Positions 51,973 to 62,023 of a stretch of 64,000 bases of DNA are shown here, one piece after another. The notes below the pieces were generated by a model. That model did no database searches, was not told the origin of the DNA, and was given only the letters and a program-made list of their open reading frames with translations. Positions within the stretch are counted from its first letter, which is position 1. Each line of letters begins with the position of its first letter. The stretch is taken from the NCBI RefSeq assembly GCF_016756495.1, contig NZ_AP023243.1, positions 1,364,001 to 1,428,000 on the forward strand, read 5' to 3'. This stretch comes from Mesorhizobium sp. 113-3-3 (GTDB taxonomy: Bacteria; Pseudomonadota; Alphaproteobacteria; Rhizobiales; Rhizobiaceae). The translations under genes were made by a program, and so were the position numbers.

Positions 51973-52884
51973 TCAGTGCGCCTTGGCTCGCGAGGTCATC
52001 GCCATCTTGCGCCCGCTATGTTCGGCAAGCCCGATGCCGCCCAGCACGAGCACAAGCGCCAGCGCCTGATAGAGCTGGAACGTCTCGCCGACGATCAGCA
52101 CCGAAAGCAACGTGCCGAAGATCGGCACCAGGTTGATGAACAGGCCGGCGCGGTTGGCGCCGATCAGCTCGTTGCCCCTGATATAAGTTATCTGCGAGAC
52201 GACCGAGGCGCCGATCGCGGTATAGACGATGACCGTCCAGCCGCGCGCGTCGGGGACGATGGCCTTGCCGGCGGCGACCTCCCACAGCAAGAAGGGCAGC
52301 GAGGTGATGAGTGCCGCGATCGACATGGCCAGCATCAGGCTCTGCCAGCGCATCGCCGGCTTCAGCCGCAGCCCGACCGAATAGCCGCTGTAGAGGACGA
52401 CCGCCACCAGCATGATGGCGTCGCCGAAATTGAGTTCCAGCGTCAGCAACCGGCGGGGATCGCCGTGGCAAGCGGTCAGGATCACGCCGGCAATGGTCAG
52501 TACGACGCCGGCGATCTGCGCCCAGTTCACACGCAGCCGGAAGAAGATGAAATTGGCTGTCATGATCAAGATCGGCATCGCCGCCTGTTCGATCGAGACG
52601 TTGATCGCCGTCGTGTAGTTGAGCGCCGTGTAGAAGATCACGTTGAACAGCGTGAAGCCGCTGGCGCCCAGTGCCGCCAGAATGAGCCAGTGCCTGCGCA
52701 CCACGGGCCAGTCCTGTTGGATCGTGCGCCAGCCGATCGGCAGCAGGATCGCCACCGCCAGCACCCAGCGCAGGAAGACCAGCATCATCGGCGAGACATG
52801 ATCGACCGCGAGCTTGCCGGCCACCGAATTGCCACCCCACAGCAAGGTGGTGAGCAGCAGGAATAAGTAGGCGTGTCGATGCAT
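51973..52884 (-). CDS. EamA-domain DMT-family transporter
   Basis: A 303-residue protein with ten membrane helices in two EamA repeats (LFLLLTTLLWGGNSVAGKLAVDHVSP; AVVLYSGYSVGLRLKPAMRW). It resembles RarD/YedA-type exporters. Not related in sequence neighbourhood to the transporter at 20977. Convergent with serA and divergent from purA. Substrate unknown. Confidence 0.9.
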   Translation of the reverse strand: MHRHAYLFLLLTTLLWGGNSVAGKLAVDHVSPMMLVFLRWVLAVAILLPIGWRTIQQDWPVVRRHWLILAALGASGFTLFNVIFYTALNYTTAINVSIEQAAMPILIMTANFIFFRLRVNWAQIAGVVLTIAGVILTACHGDPRRLLTLELNFGDAIMLVAVVLYSGYSVGLRLKPAMRWQSLMLAMSIAALITSLPFLLWEVAAGKAIVPDARGWTVIVYTAIGASVVSQITYIRGNELIGANRAGLFINLVPIFGTLLSVLIVGETFQLYQALALVLVLGGIGLAEHSGRKMAMTSRAKAH

Positions 52885-53097
52885 CGCGGGATTCCGGCCG
52901 CGACGGATGCGTCGCGGTGTTTGCCGGCCTATTGCCCCTCTCAGCCCAAGTAAATGATGTCAAAGCCGAAAATTGTTGTGCCTCAGGGCATTTTCGGCGG
53001 CAAAGAAAGGTCGCACTCGCGAGGTCTTGACGCTATAGAGGCCTGTCGTTTCGAACCATATCCAAGCCGCTCGGCGGCGTCTCAAGGGAAAAGAAAC

Positions 53098-54396
53098 ATG
53101 GCCAATGTGGTGGTCGTCGGCTCGCAGTGGGGCGACGAAGGCAAGGGCAAGATCGTCGACTGGCTGTCGGAGCGCGCCGATGTCGTGGTGCGTTTCCAGG
53201 GCGGCCACAATGCCGGCCACACGCTGGTCGTCGACGGCAAGGTCTACAAGCTGTCGCTGTTGCCGTCAGGCGTCGTGCGGCAGGGCAAGCTGTCCATCAT
53301 CGGCAATGGCGTGGTCTTCGACCCGCATGCTTTCGTGGCCGAAGTGGCGAAGCTCAAGGCGCAAGGCGTCGAGGTGACGCCCGAGCGCCTGAAAATAGCC
53401 GAAAACACAGCGCTTATCCTGTCGCTGCACCGGGAGCTGGACGGATTCCGCGAGGACGCCGCGTCAAATTCCGGGACGAAGATTGGCACGACCCGCCGGG
53501 GCATCGGTCCGGCCTATGAGGACAAGGTGGGTCGGCGCGCGGTGCGGGTGATGGATCTGGCGGATTTGGAAACGCTTCCCCTGAAGGTCGACAGGCTGCT
53601 GACGCACCACAATGCGCTGCGCCGCGGGCTTGGCCATGGCGAAGTCACGCATGACGCGATCATGACCGAATTGACCTCGGTCGCCGACGAGATCCTGCCC
53701 TATATGGACCGTGTCTGGAAGATCCTCGACGACAAGCGCCGCGCCGGCGAGCGCATCCTGTTCGAGGGCGCGCAAGGCACGTTGCTCGACATCGACCACG
53801 GCACCTATCCGTTCGTCACCTCGTCGAACACGGTGGCCGGCCAGGCCGCCGCCGGCTCGGGCGTCGGACCGGGCGCCATCGGCTATGTCTTGGGCATCAC
53901 CAAGGCCTACACGACGCGCGTCGGCGAAGGTCCGTTCCCGACCGAACAGAAGAACGAGATTGGCGAATTCCTCGGCACGCGCGGCCATGAATTCGGCGTC
54001 GTCACCGGGCGCAAGCGCCGCTGCGGCTGGTTCGACGCGGTGCTGGTGCGCCAGGCTGTCGCCGTCAACGGCATCAAGGGCATCGCATTGACCAAGCTCG
54101 ACGTGCTCGACGGGCTGGACGAGATCAAGGTCTGCACCGGCTATCGCCTCGACGGCGAGATGATCGACTATTTGCCGGCCAGCCAGGGCGCGCAAGCCCG
54201 TGTCGAACCGGTCTACGAGACGCTGGAAGGGTGGAAAGGCACCACTGCCGGCGCGCGCAGCTGGAACGATCTTCCGGCCCAGGCCGTCAAATATGTCCGA
54301 TACATAGAGGAGTTGATCGGCGCGCCGGTGGCACTCCTCTCCACCAGCCCGGAACGGGACGATACGATACTTGTGACCGATCCGTTTCAAGACTAG
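53098..54396 (+). CDS. purA: Adenylosuccinate synthetase
   Basis: A 432-residue GTP-dependent enzyme joining IMP and aspartate. The opening [20 protein letters not shown] holds the P-loop-like [36 protein letters not shown] and [11 protein letters not shown] are diagnostic. I chose the ATG at 53098 (after AAGGGAAAAG); an ATG at 52954 would add 48 residues with no family support. Confidence 0.97.
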   Translation: MANVVVVGSQWGDEGKGKIVDWLSERADVVVRFQGGHNAGHTLVVDGKVYKLSLLPSGVVRQGKLSIIGNGVVFDPHAFVAEVAKLKAQGVEVTPERLKIAENTALILSLHRELDGFREDAASNSGTKIGTTRRGIGPAYEDKVGRRAVRVMDLADLETLPLKVDRLLTHHNALRRGLGHGEVTHDAIMTELTSVADEILPYMDRVWKILDDKRRAGERILFEGAQGTLLDIDHGTYPFVTSSNTVAGQAAAGSGVGPGAIGYVLGITKAYTTRVGEGPFPTEQKNEIGEFLGTRGHEFGVVTGRKRRCGWFDAVLVRQAVAVNGIKGIALTKLDVLDGLDEIKVCTGYRLDGEMIDYLPASQGAQARVEPVYETLEGWKGTTAGARSWNDLPAQAVKYVRYIEELIGAPVALLSTSPERDDTILVTDPFQD

Positions 54397-54471
54397 TTTC
54401 TGGAGCCTTTCCGGGCATCGCGGCTGATTTGCGGGGGCCGGCGCGGAAGCAAAATACAGGTCGACTGAAGC

Positions 54472-56187
54472 ATGGCAGATTTTGTTGCTGTTCTGAAAAA
54501 GGCGCTCGACAAGCACGGCGACGAGACGCCCGAAAAGCGTACGCGCATCTATGAGAGCGTTCGTTCCATGCTGGCCAAGAAGCTTGCGGAATATTCGCCG
54601 CCGCTTGCCACCGAGGCCATAAGCGCGCAAAAGCGCTCACTGGAAAACGCCATTACGAGCGTTGAGCGCGAGTATGCCAAGAGCGTGCCGGAAACGGATC
54701 CGCTCGCCGAGCTGGAACACATCTTTTCCTCGATCGACCGCAACAAGAACCAGCCAAGCCACGCGCGCCAGCCGGTGAAGGCCGAGTCGGCGTGGCCGGC
54801 GCCGCCAGTCGCGAAGCCGGAGCCCACCCGTCCCGCGCCGCCGCCAGCCGCCAAGCCGGAACCATACCGGCCCGCGCCGCCCGCCGCCAAGACCGAGCCG
54901 AGCTGGCAGAAGCCCACGCCGGTGCAACCGGTGGCCCCGGATCTCGCCGATCATGCCTTGCCGGGCATGGATGCGGACCAGGACGATGACCGCGCCGACG
55001 TCTTCCCGAACGATGAGGAACCGGCGGCAGCCGATACTTTCCGCCTGCGCCCGGCCGAGCGCAGGCGCAGCTATGGCGGGCTGATCGCGGCCGTCGTCGC
55101 CTTGCTGGTGGTCGCCGGCGGTGGCTATGGCATCTGGCTCAACAAGGACGCCTTCAGCAAGATGCTGGGCCTGGGCGGTAGCAAGGTCGTCGCCAAGACC
55201 GAACCGGTGAAGCCGGCGCCGGCGAAGCCTGCGACCGATGCCGCCGCGACGCCACCGGCGCCCGCGGCAGGTGCCGAGGGGACGAAATTCACGCAGCGGC
55301 TGACGCCCGAAGGCGGCGAGACCGACCCCGGCCCGGCCGGTGGACAAACGGGCATAGGCGAGGGTGAATCCGTCGCCGCGCTGACGACGCCGCCCTCGGC
55401 GACGAATGCGCCGGCCAATCCGCCCCCGGCTGCAGCCGCGCCCCCGGCAGCGCCAGCCGCGGCGACGCCTGCTGCGACCGCACCTGCGGCAGGCACCGCG
55501 CCCGCGGCAACACCGCCCGCCAACGGAACCGCACCCGCGGCGCCGGCCGATGCCGCCGCCACACCGCCGCCCGCTCCGGCGGGCGCCACGCCCGCGGCAC
55601 CGGCGGCTGCCCCGGCGACGCAGACCTCGGTGCCGGTCGGCCAGAAGGCGATCTTCTATGAGGAGCGCACCAGCACCGCGCAGGGCTCGGCCGAGCCCGG
55701 CAGCATCGTCTGGTCGCTGGTGCAGGAATCGCCCGGCGGCGATCTGCCGCCCGAGCCGGCGATCCGCGCCGAGGCGACCATCCCCGGCAAGGACATCCAG
55801 CTGCGCATGACCATCCGCCGCAACACCGACCAGACGCTGCCGGCCAGCCATATCATCGAGATGATCTTCCTGACGCCTGACGGTTTCGAGGGCGGCGGTG
55901 TCGACAACATCCTGCGCGTTGCCATGAAGAGTTCGGAGCAGGATGCCGGCAGCCCGCTTATCGGCATTCCGGCCAAGATCGCCGACGGCTTCTTCCTCGT
56001 CGCGCTCAACGACACCAAGGCCGACGAGGACGCCAACATGACCCTGCTGCGCGGCCAGGACTGGATCGACGTGCCTGTCGTCTACAAGACCGGACGGCGG
56101 GCGCTGCTGACGATGGAAAAAGGCATTCCCGGCGAGAAGGTGTTCGACGAGGCGATCAAGGCCTGGCAGGCGAAGACGGCGGGCTGA
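54472..56187 (+). CDS. Proline/alanine-rich single-pass membrane protein of unknown function
   Basis: A 571-residue protein. Residues 1-85 are a helical cytoplasmic domain (MADFVAVLKKALDKHGDETP..RTRIYESVRSMLAKKLAE). Then come proline-rich linkers with repeats of AKPEPxRPAPP, a membrane helix near residue 205 (GLIAAVVALLVVAGGGYGIWL), a second very Pro/Ala-rich stretch and a C-terminal globular domain of about 190 residues (QKAIFYEERTSTAQGS..LKTGRRALLTM-type beta strands). It follows purA in the same direction by 75 bases. Conserved in rhizobia by my recollection; function unknown. Confidence 0.8.
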   Translation: MADFVAVLKKALDKHGDETPEKRTRIYESVRSMLAKKLAEYSPPLATEAISAQKRSLENAITSVEREYAKSVPETDPLAELEHIFSSIDRNKNQPSHARQPVKAESAWPAPPVAKPEPTRPAPPPAAKPEPYRPAPPAAKTEPSWQKPTPVQPVAPDLADHALPGMDADQDDDRADVFPNDEEPAAADTFRLRPAERRRSYGGLIAAVVALLVVAGGGYGIWLNKDAFSKMLGLGGSKVVAKTEPVKPAPAKPATDAAATPPAPAAGAEGTKFTQRLTPEGGETDPGPAGGQTGIGEGESVAALTTPPSATNAPANPPPAAAAPPAAPAAATPAATAPAAGTAPAATPPANGTAPAAPADAAATPPPAPAGATPAAPAAAPATQTSVPVGQKAIFYEERTSTAQGSAEPGSIVWSLVQESPGGDLPPEPAIRAEATIPGKDIQLRMTIRRNTDQTLPASHIIEMIFLTPDGFEGGGVDNILRVAMKSSEQDAGSPLIGIPAKIADGFFLVALNDTKADEDANMTLLRGQDWIDVPVVYKTGRRALLTMEKGIPGEKVFDEAIKAWQAKTAG

Positions 56188-56224
56188 GAAGGCGGCGTCA
56201 GCGGACTTGGATAGGGTTGTGGTC

Positions 56225-56467
56225 TCAAAACGGCCGATACTTGGCTAAGGGCAACCCGTTTCGGCTGATATAGTCGTTTGAGCTTGCAATGACTTTCCTG
56301 TTCTCTGCCTGCCATTGAAGGGTCTTCTTCGCCGCAATCGCTTCTGCGATGCCGGTCTCTGCGGCACGAGAGATGTCGATGCCCAACAACTTGGCGTCTT
56401 CGAGCAACTGGAAGCTGATCGATATCGTGGCGAATTTTCGCTGAGGTTTGGGTTTCGATTGAAGCAA
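56225..56467 (-). CDS. CcdA-type antitoxin without adjacent toxin
   Basis: An 80-residue protein. The N-terminal part KFATISISFQLLEDAKLLGIDISRAAETGIAEAI is the ribbon-helix-helix DNA-binding domain of CcdA, and the C-terminal tail QWQAENRKVIASSNDYISRNGLPLAKYRPF matches the flexible CcdB-binding end. CcdB would normally overlap the 3' end, but only 37 bases remain before the neighbouring convergent gene. The start is a TTG at 56467 with AGAGGG upstream. It may be co-transcribed with the ABC-F gene (52 bases upstream). Confidence 0.8.
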   Translation of the reverse strand: MLQSKPKPQRKFATISISFQLLEDAKLLGIDISRAAETGIAEAIAAKKTLQWQAENRKVIASSNDYISRNGLPLAKYRPF

Positions 56468-56519
56468 TGGAGTTGCCCTCTATGTGCCCAACATAGACGC
56501 ATAATCTCGTAGGGACAAA

Positions 56520-58340
56520 CTACCCTTCCATCTCCTCGCGCAGCATCTCCAGCTCCAGCCACTCTTCCTCGAGCGCGGCCAGCGTCGCACGTTCCTTGTC
56601 GAGGGCAGAGATGGTCTTCTGGAACGAGGCCGGATCGCGTTCGTAATAGGCGGGGTCGGCGATATTGTTCTCCAGCCGCGAGATCGATGCGGTCACCGCC
56701 TCGATCTTCTTGGGGAGCGATTCCAGGGCGAATTTCTGCTTGAAGGACAGTTTCTTCGCCGGCCCTTTCGCGGCTGCCGGTTCGCTCTTGCCCGGCGCCG
56801 GCGCATCGGCGGCTTCAGCCTTGGCGCGCGCCTTGCGGTCGTCGAGCCTGGTGCCGCCGCGCTGCGCCAGCATGTCGGAATAGCCGCCGGCATATTCGAC
56901 CCAGCGGCCGCCGCCGTCCGGCGCTATGATGCTGGTCACGGTTCGGTCGAGGAAATCGCGGTCGTGGCTGACCAGGATGACGGTGCCGGCGAAGCCGGCA
57001 ACCAGTTCCTGCAGCAATTCCAGCGTCTCCATGTCGAGATCGTTGGTCGGCTCATCGAGCACGAGGAGGTTCGCCGGCCGCGCCAGCACGCGCGCCAGGA
57101 TCAGCCGCGCCCGCTCGCCACCGGACAATTCTCGCACCGGCGTGCGCGCCTGCTCCGGCTTGAACAGGAAATCCTTCATGTAGGAGACGACATGGCGTTG
57201 CTCGCCATTGATGACGAGGTTTTCGCCGCGCCCGTCGGTGAGGTATTGCGCGAGCGTCTCCTGCGGATCGACCGCCTCGCGCTTCTGGTCGAGCGTGGCG
57301 ATTTCCAGGTTGGTGCCGAGCCGGACCGAGCCGGCGTCCGGCGCCAATTCGCCGGTCAGCATCTTCAGAAGCGTCGTCTTGCCCGCGCCGTTCGGCCCGA
57401 CGAGACCGACGCGGTCGCCACGCTGGATCCGCGTCGAGAAGCCCTTGACCACATTGAGATCGCCAAAGCTCTTCTCGATGTTCTTGGCTTCGATCACCAG
57501 CTTGCCGGACTCGGCGGCGTCGCTCGCCACCATGGTCGCGGTGCCCTCGGCGCCGCGATGGCCACGAAAACGCTGGCGCATGGTCTGCAACTCGCCCAGC
57601 CGGCGCATGTTGCGCTTGCGGCGCGCCGTCACGCCATAGCGCAGCCAATGCTCCTCGCGCACGATCTGGCGGCCGAGCTTGTGCTGCTCGCGCTCTTCCT
57701 CTTCCAGCACCAGGTCGCGCCATTCCTCGAAATGGCCAAAACCCTTGTCCAGCCTGCGGGTCTGGCCGCGATCGAGCCAGACAGTGGCGCGCGACACGCG
57801 CTCGAGGAAACGGCGGTCGTGCGAAATGACGATGAGCGCCGAGGAGGTGCGCACGAGCTCCTCTTCCAGCCATTCGATGACGGACAGGTCGAGATGGTTG
57901 GTCGGCTCATCGAGCAGCAGAATGTCGGGTTCCGGCGCCATGACGCGGGCAAGGGCAGCGCGCCTGGCCTCGCCGCCCGAGAGATCGCCCGGCCGTTCTT
58001 CGCCCGACAGGCCGAGATGCTCCATCAGATAGGAGGCGCGGTAGGGATCATCTGCCGGACCAAGTCCCGCCTCGACATAGGCGCGAACGGTGGCAAAACC
58101 TTCCATGTCGGGCATTTGCGGCAGATAGCGGACGGTTGCCGAAGGCTGGCGGAACACCTCGCCGTCCTGTGGCTCGATCAGGCCAGCGGCGATCTTGAGC
58201 AATGTCGACTTGCCGGATCCATTGCGGCCGACCAAAGCGATCTTGTCGCCGGCCGAAGCGGTCAAGGCGGCGCCATCGAGCAGCGGCGTGCCACCGAAGG
58301 TCAGCTTTATCCCGTCGAGATTGAGAAGAGGCGGAGCCAT
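56520..58340 (-). CDS. ABC-F family ATPase (Uup-like)
   Basis: A 606-residue soluble protein with two ABC domains and no membrane helices. The first has [25 protein letters not shown] and ILLLDEPTNHLD; the second GPNGAGKTTLL, LSGGERARLILARV and LLVLDEPTNDLD. The C-terminal coiled coil (FKQKFALESLPKKIEAVTASISRLE) is the Uup/EttA-type DNA- or ribosome-interaction domain. These ATPases act on translating ribosomes. The ATG at 58340 overlaps the end of the thiamine kinase gene. Confidence 0.93.
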   Translation of the reverse strand: MAPPLLNLDGIKLTFGGTPLLDGAALTASAGDKIALVGRNGSGKSTLLKIAAGLIEPQDGEVFRQPSATVRYLPQMPDMEGFATVRAYVEAGLGPADDPYRASYLMEHLGLSGEERPGDLSGGEARRAALARVMAPEPDILLLDEPTNHLDLSVIEWLEEELVRTSSALIVISHDRRFLERVSRATVWLDRGQTRRLDKGFGHFEEWRDLVLEEEEREQHKLGRQIVREEHWLRYGVTARRKRNMRRLGELQTMRQRFRGHRGAEGTATMVASDAAESGKLVIEAKNIEKSFGDLNVVKGFSTRIQRGDRVGLVGPNGAGKTTLLKMLTGELAPDAGSVRLGTNLEIATLDQKREAVDPQETLAQYLTDGRGENLVINGEQRHVVSYMKDFLFKPEQARTPVRELSGGERARLILARVLARPANLLVLDEPTNDLDMETLELLQELVAGFAGTVILVSHDRDFLDRTVTSIIAPDGGGRWVEYAGGYSDMLAQRGGTRLDDRKARAKAEAADAPAPGKSEPAAAKGPAKKLSFKQKFALESLPKKIEAVTASISRLENNIADPAYYERDPASFQKTISALDKERATLAALEEEWLELEMLREEMEG

Positions 58341-58341
58341 G

Positions 58342-59001
58342 TCAGCTTTCAGGTAATGGATACGGATGCGCAAGCAGCAACGCGCGGCCGTGGCCGAGCG
58401 CGATTTCGAGGCGGCCCCCGATCTTGTCGAACTTGACCTCGTTGGAGATGGTCAGTGACGAACCGAAGGCCACTTCGACCTGGTTGAGCGGCCATTTGGC
58501 GCCGGTGACGGTCAGTCCGGTAAGTTCGGAAAAACCGAGGATGGAAAACAGCGTGCCGTCGGCATAGTCGAAGCCGGCCTTTCCCAACAGCAAAGGCACG
58601 CCTTCCTGGGCACCGCTGGTCAGCAGCACCTCGGTCCCGGCCTCAGCCAGGCGCAGGGCAAGCGCCAGATGCAGGAAGGCATGGTCGGCGCGCTTGCCGC
58701 CGAACGCGCCCGCGAGCACCAGGCGGGTGGCGCCGCGCTCGAGGGCCGCGGCGATCGCCAGTTCGCCGTCAGTCTTGTCCTTCTCCGCCGGGAAGGTCCG
58801 GCGGGGGACGGCGGCGAGCTCTTCCGGCAGATCGGCCGGCACCGAATCGAAATCGCCTACCCACAGTTCCGGCACGAGGCCGAGCAGCCGTGCATGGCCG
58901 ATGCCGGCATCCGCGGCGATCACGCGCGTGCCCTCGACATGGCGGTCGAGCCGGGGCGTGCGGATGAGATCGCCGCCAAGCAGGATGGTGAATGTGCTCA
59001 T
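58342..59001 (-). CDS. Thiamine pyrophosphokinase
   Basis: A 219-residue enzyme that converts thiamine to thiamine pyrophosphate with ATP. Motifs are [32 protein letters not shown] (substrate Asp and DS), [15 protein letters not shown] and [17 protein letters not shown]. It is divergent from the riboswitch-controlled thiBPQ operon, so imported thiamine and its activation are linked. Stop overlaps the ABC-F start. No gene symbol is certain for this non-orthologous group (thiN or tenI-linked forms exist). Confidence 0.9.
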   Translation of the reverse strand: MSTFTILLGGDLIRTPRLDRHVEGTRVIAADAGIGHARLLGLVPELWVGDFDSVPADLPEELAAVPRRTFPAEKDKTDGELAIAAALERGATRLVLAGAFGGKRADHAFLHLALALRLAEAGTEVLLTSGAQEGVPLLLGKAGFDYADGTLFSILGFSELTGLTVTGAKWPLNQVEVAFGSSLTISNEVKFDKIGGRLEIALGHGRALLLAHPYPLPES

Positions 59002-59083
59002 ATCGTGTGGCCTGTACCAGCCCGGCACCGGAAACGGAAGGCCGGCAAACTGCCACTTGCGCGGTTCCTCGGGCCGGCCTATG

Positions 59084-59203
59084 TGTCGAAACGCTCTAAC
59101 GGGGTGCCGGGCGCGATCTTCGCGGACCGGCTGAGAGGCAATCTCGCCAACCCGCTGAACCTGATCCGGTTTGTACCGGCGGAGGGATTAGACGTTTCGG
59201 ACA
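59084..59203 (+). promoter_or_regulatory. TPP riboswitch (THI box) upstream of thiB
   Basis: All hallmark elements are present in order: GGGGTGCC (59101-59108), CTGAGAGG (59131-59138), ACCCGCTGAACCTGATC (59150-59165) and ACCGGCGGAGGGA (59175-59187). The P1 helix pairs TGTC-GAAACG-TCTAA (59084-59099) with TTAGACGTTTCGGACA (59188-59203). TPP binding should reduce thiBPQ expression, by sequestering the ribosome-binding site about 40 bases downstream or by termination. Confidence 0.93.
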
Positions 59204-59247
59204 GTCCGACGCCTCAATTCCTTTCAATTCGAACGAGGGAGGCGCCG

Positions 59248-60246
59248 ATGCGCACGCTTTTATACGCTCTTGTCTCAGCCACGCTGGTGGCGCTGTCCGG
59301 GCCGGCCTTGGCCAAGGACAAGCTCACCGTCTATACCTATGAGAGCTTCACCGCCGACTGGGGTCCAGGCCCCGTGGTGAAGAAGGAATTCGAAGCCCAA
59401 TGCGGCTGCGACGTCGAGTTCGTCTCGGTTGCCGACGGCGTCGCGCTGCTCAACCGCGTCAAGCTCGAAGGCGCCTCGACCAAGGCCGATATCGTGCTCG
59501 GCCTCGACACCAATCTCACCGCCGATGCCAAGGCCAGCGGGTTGTTTGCGCCGCATGGCGTGGTGAGCGACGTCAACGTGCCGGGTGGCTGGAGCGACGA
59601 TACTTTTGTTCCCTTCGACTACGGCTATTTCGCTGTCGTCTACGACACCGAAAAGCTGAAGACGCCTCCCAAGAGCCTGAAGGAGCTGGTCGAAGGCAGC
59701 GCCGACGACAAGATCGTCATCCAGGATCCGCGCACCTCGACGCCGGGCCTCGGGCTGCTGTTGTGGGTGAAGTCGGTCTATGGCGACAAGGCGCCGGAAG
59801 CCTGGGCCAAGCTCAAGACGAAGGTGCTGACCGTGACGCCGGGCTGGAGCGAGGCATATGGCCTGTTCACCAAGGGCGAAGCGCCGATGGTGCTGTCCTA
59901 TACGACGTCGCCAGCCTACCACATGGTCGCCGAGAACACGCAGCGCTACCAGGCGGCTTCCTTCGAGGAAGGCGAGTATCTGCAGATCGAGGTGGCCGGC
60001 ATCACCACCACGGGGGCGAAGAACCCGCTGGCGGCAAAGTTCATCGCTTTCATGACCGGCCCGAAATTCCAGGACGCGATCCCTGAGACCAACTGGATGT
60101 TCCCGGCCGGGAAGACCGACAAGCCGCTCAACCCGGCCTTCGACAAACTGGTCAAGCCGACCAAGACCTTGCTGTTCAGCCCCGAGGAGGTCGCCGCTAA
60201 CCGTAAGGCCTGGGTCGATGAATGGCTGGCGGTGATGAGCAAATGA
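59248..60246 (+). CDS. thiB: Thiamine ABC transporter periplasmic binding protein
   Basis: A 332-residue binding protein with a signal peptide ([22 protein letters not shown]). The family stretch [25 protein letters not shown] starts the mature part; [15 protein letters not shown] and [20 protein letters not shown] are typical of ThiB/TbpA, binding thiamine and its phosphates. GAGGGAGG precedes the ATG. Controlled by the TPP riboswitch. Stop overlaps the original start region of thiP (ATGA at 60243). Confidence 0.94.
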   Translation: MRTLLYALVSATLVALSGPALAKDKLTVYTYESFTADWGPGPVVKKEFEAQCGCDVEFVSVADGVALLNRVKLEGASTKADIVLGLDTNLTADAKASGLFAPHGVVSDVNVPGGWSDDTFVPFDYGYFAVVYDTEKLKTPPKSLKELVEGSADDKIVIQDPRTSTPGLGLLLWVKSVYGDKAPEAWAKLKTKVLTVTPGWSEAYGLFTKGEAPMVLSYTTSPAYHMVAENTQRYQAASFEEGEYLQIEVAGITTTGAKNPLAAKFIAFMTGPKFQDAIPETNWMFPAGKTDKPLNPAFDKLVKPTKTLLFSPEEVAANRKAWVDEWLAVMSK

Positions 60247-60248
60247 GC

Positions 60249-60411
60249 GCGCGCTTCACCCTCCCCCTTGTGGGGAGGGTCGATCCGCGAAGCGGAGCGG
60301 GGTGGGGGTGCCGACGCTGAGCCCAGACTCACCCCCACCCCGGATCGCGGACACCGCTTTGCGGCATCCGCGATCCGACCCTCCCCGCAAGGGGGAGGGT
60401 GGAAGGCGCGC
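60249..60411. repeat. Large palindromic repeat at the thiB/thiP junction
   Basis: About 160 bases with arms that start CACCCTCCCCCTTGTGGGGA (60257) and, inverted, end GGGGGAGGGTG (60391-60401), plus flanking GCGCGC/GCGCGC. Inner parts (GCGGAGCGG..GGGGTG and CCCCGGATCGCGG..CGATCCG) also pair. The type is common between genes in rhizobial genomes. Here it covers the first part of thiP. Confidence 0.8.
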
Positions 60412-62023
60412 GTCCTCTGACTCCCGCGTTCGCGCCGGCATCCTCGCGCTCGCCGCGATCACACTGCTGATCGGCGGCGCGTTTGCCGGTCTGCTCGTCG
60501 AAGGCGCCCATGACTTTTCGGGCGCCTGGGCGGCCTTCGATCCCTACCTGCTGCGCGTCGTGCGCTTCACGCTCTGGCAGGCCGCCCTATCGACGCTGCT
60601 TTCTGTCGGCCCGGCCCTGTTCGTGGCGCGCGCGCTGTCGCGGCATCCGCGCTTCTTCGGCCGCGCCTTCATCCTGCAGCTTTTCGCCGTGCCGCTGGCG
60701 CTGCCGGCGATCGTCGCGGCGCTCGGTATCCTGGCGCTCTACGGCCGCGCCGGCTATTTCGCCGGGCTGTTCAGCGCCGTCGGCGGCCAGGGCTGGCCAG
60801 GCATTTACGGCCTGTCCGGCATTCTCGTCGCCCATGTCTTCTTCAATCTGCCGTTGGCGACGCGGCTGTTCCTCGAGGCGCTGCAGACCATTCCCGCCGA
60901 CCAATGGCGGCTGGCAAGCCAGCTCGGTATGGCGGCGCGGCCGGCCTTCCGGCTGATCGAATGGCCGACGCTGCGCGCCGCTCTGCCGGGTGTCGCCGGG
61001 CTGGTCTTCATGCTGTGCATCACATCCTTCACCATCGTGCTGACGCTGGGCGGTGGGCCGGCCGCGACGACGCTGGAGGTCGGCATCTACCAGGCGCTGC
61101 GCTTCGATTTCGATCCGGCGCGAGCGGTCGCGCTGACATTGCTGCAGATCGCGCTGACCTTCATCGTGGTGCTGGCGCTGACGCGGCTTGGCGCCAATGT
61201 CGTCGGCGACACCAACCTGCCGGTCGCGCCGCGCCGCTATCTCTCCGTCAACGGCACCGAGACCATGCTGAACGCCGCGCTCATCGTGCTGGCGCTGCTG
61301 TTCGTTATCGGGCCGATGGCTGCCACGGTGATTGCAGGGTTGGGTGCCGATCTCGGCCGGCTGGCGGGCGAGGCCGCTGTCCGGCAGGCGACGCTGACCA
61401 GTGCGGTGCTGGCCTTCCTGTCGGCGCTGCTTTCGGTGATGCTGTCGCTGGCGCTGACCATGGCGCGCCGGGCACTCGCGTTGAACCGTCGCGCCGGTCC
61501 AAGAGCGCTGCTCGAACATGCCACGGATACCGGCGCGGGTTTTGTGCTGGTCGTGCCGCCGATCGTCATCGGCGCCGGCTGGTTCCTGCTACTGCGCCAT
61601 GCCGGCGATGTCTTTGCCATCGCACCGGTCATGGTCGTCACCGTCAATGCCGTCATGGCGATGCCCTTCGCGCTGCGTGCCGTCCGCCCCGCCTATGATG
61701 CGGCGAGCGAGCGTCACGAACGGCTCTGCGCGCAGCTCGGCATTGCCGGCTGGGCGAGGCTGCGGCTGGTCGACTGGCCGTCATTGCGGCGTCCGCTCGC
61801 CACGGCCTTCGCTTTCGCCATGGCGCTGTCGCTCGGCGATCTCGGCGTCATCGCGCTGTTCGGCAGTGATTCCGTGCAGACCTTGCCCTACCTTCTGCTT
61901 TCGCGCATGGGCAGCTACCGCACCGAGGACGCCGCCGGCCTGGCGCTGCTGCTAGGCCTGGTCTGCCTCGCCTTGGTGTTGGCGGCGGACTGGCTCGGAA
62001 GGGAAAAGGTCCGCTATGTCTGA
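60302..62023 (+). CDS. thiP: Thiamine ABC transporter permease, repeat-derived N terminus
   Basis: A 573-residue fused permease with about twelve membrane helices in two MetI-like halves ([49 protein letters not shown]). EAA loops appear as [23 protein letters not shown] and [22 protein letters not shown]. The frame has no ATG before the first helix. The likely start is GTG 60302 (GCGGAGCGG upstream), or GTG 60308 or TTG 60359, all within the palindromic repeat. About 35 N-terminal residues ([20 protein letters not shown]..) are therefore repeat-encoded. Confidence 0.88.
   Translation: MGVPTLSPDSPPPRIADTALRHPRSDPPRKGEGGRRASSDSRVRAGILALAAITLLIGGAFAGLLVEGAHDFSGAWAAFDPYLLRVVRFTLWQAALSTLLSVGPALFVARALSRHPRFFGRAFILQLFAVPLALPAIVAALGILALYGRAGYFAGLFSAVGGQGWPGIYGLSGILVAHVFFNLPLATRLFLEALQTIPADQWRLASQLGMAARPAFRLIEWPTLRAALPGVAGLVFMLCITSFTIVLTLGGGPAATTLEVGIYQALRFDFDPARAVALTLLQIALTFIVVLALTRLGANVVGDTNLPVAPRRYLSVNGTETMLNAALIVLALLFVIGPMAATVIAGLGADLGRLAGEAAVRQATLTSAVLAFLSALLSVMLSLALTMARRALALNRRAGPRALLEHATDTGAGFVLVVPPIVIGAGWFLLLRHAGDVFAIAPVMVVTVNAVMAMPFALRAVRPAYDAASERHERLCAQLGIAGWARLRLVDWPSLRRPLATAFAFAMALSLGDLGVIALFGSDSVQTLPYLLLSRMGSYRTEDAAGLALLLGLVCLALVLAADWLGREKVRYV

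Noticed and set aside
56964..58436. A 490-residue plus-strand frame opposite the ABC-F gene
   Set aside because: It mirrors the third-position bias of the ABC-F gene, whose Walker motifs are intact on the minus strand.
59084..59203. Cobalamin or other riboswitch upstream of thiB
   Set aside because: The elements match the TPP (THI) box consensus in order and spacing, and the genes are thiBPQ.
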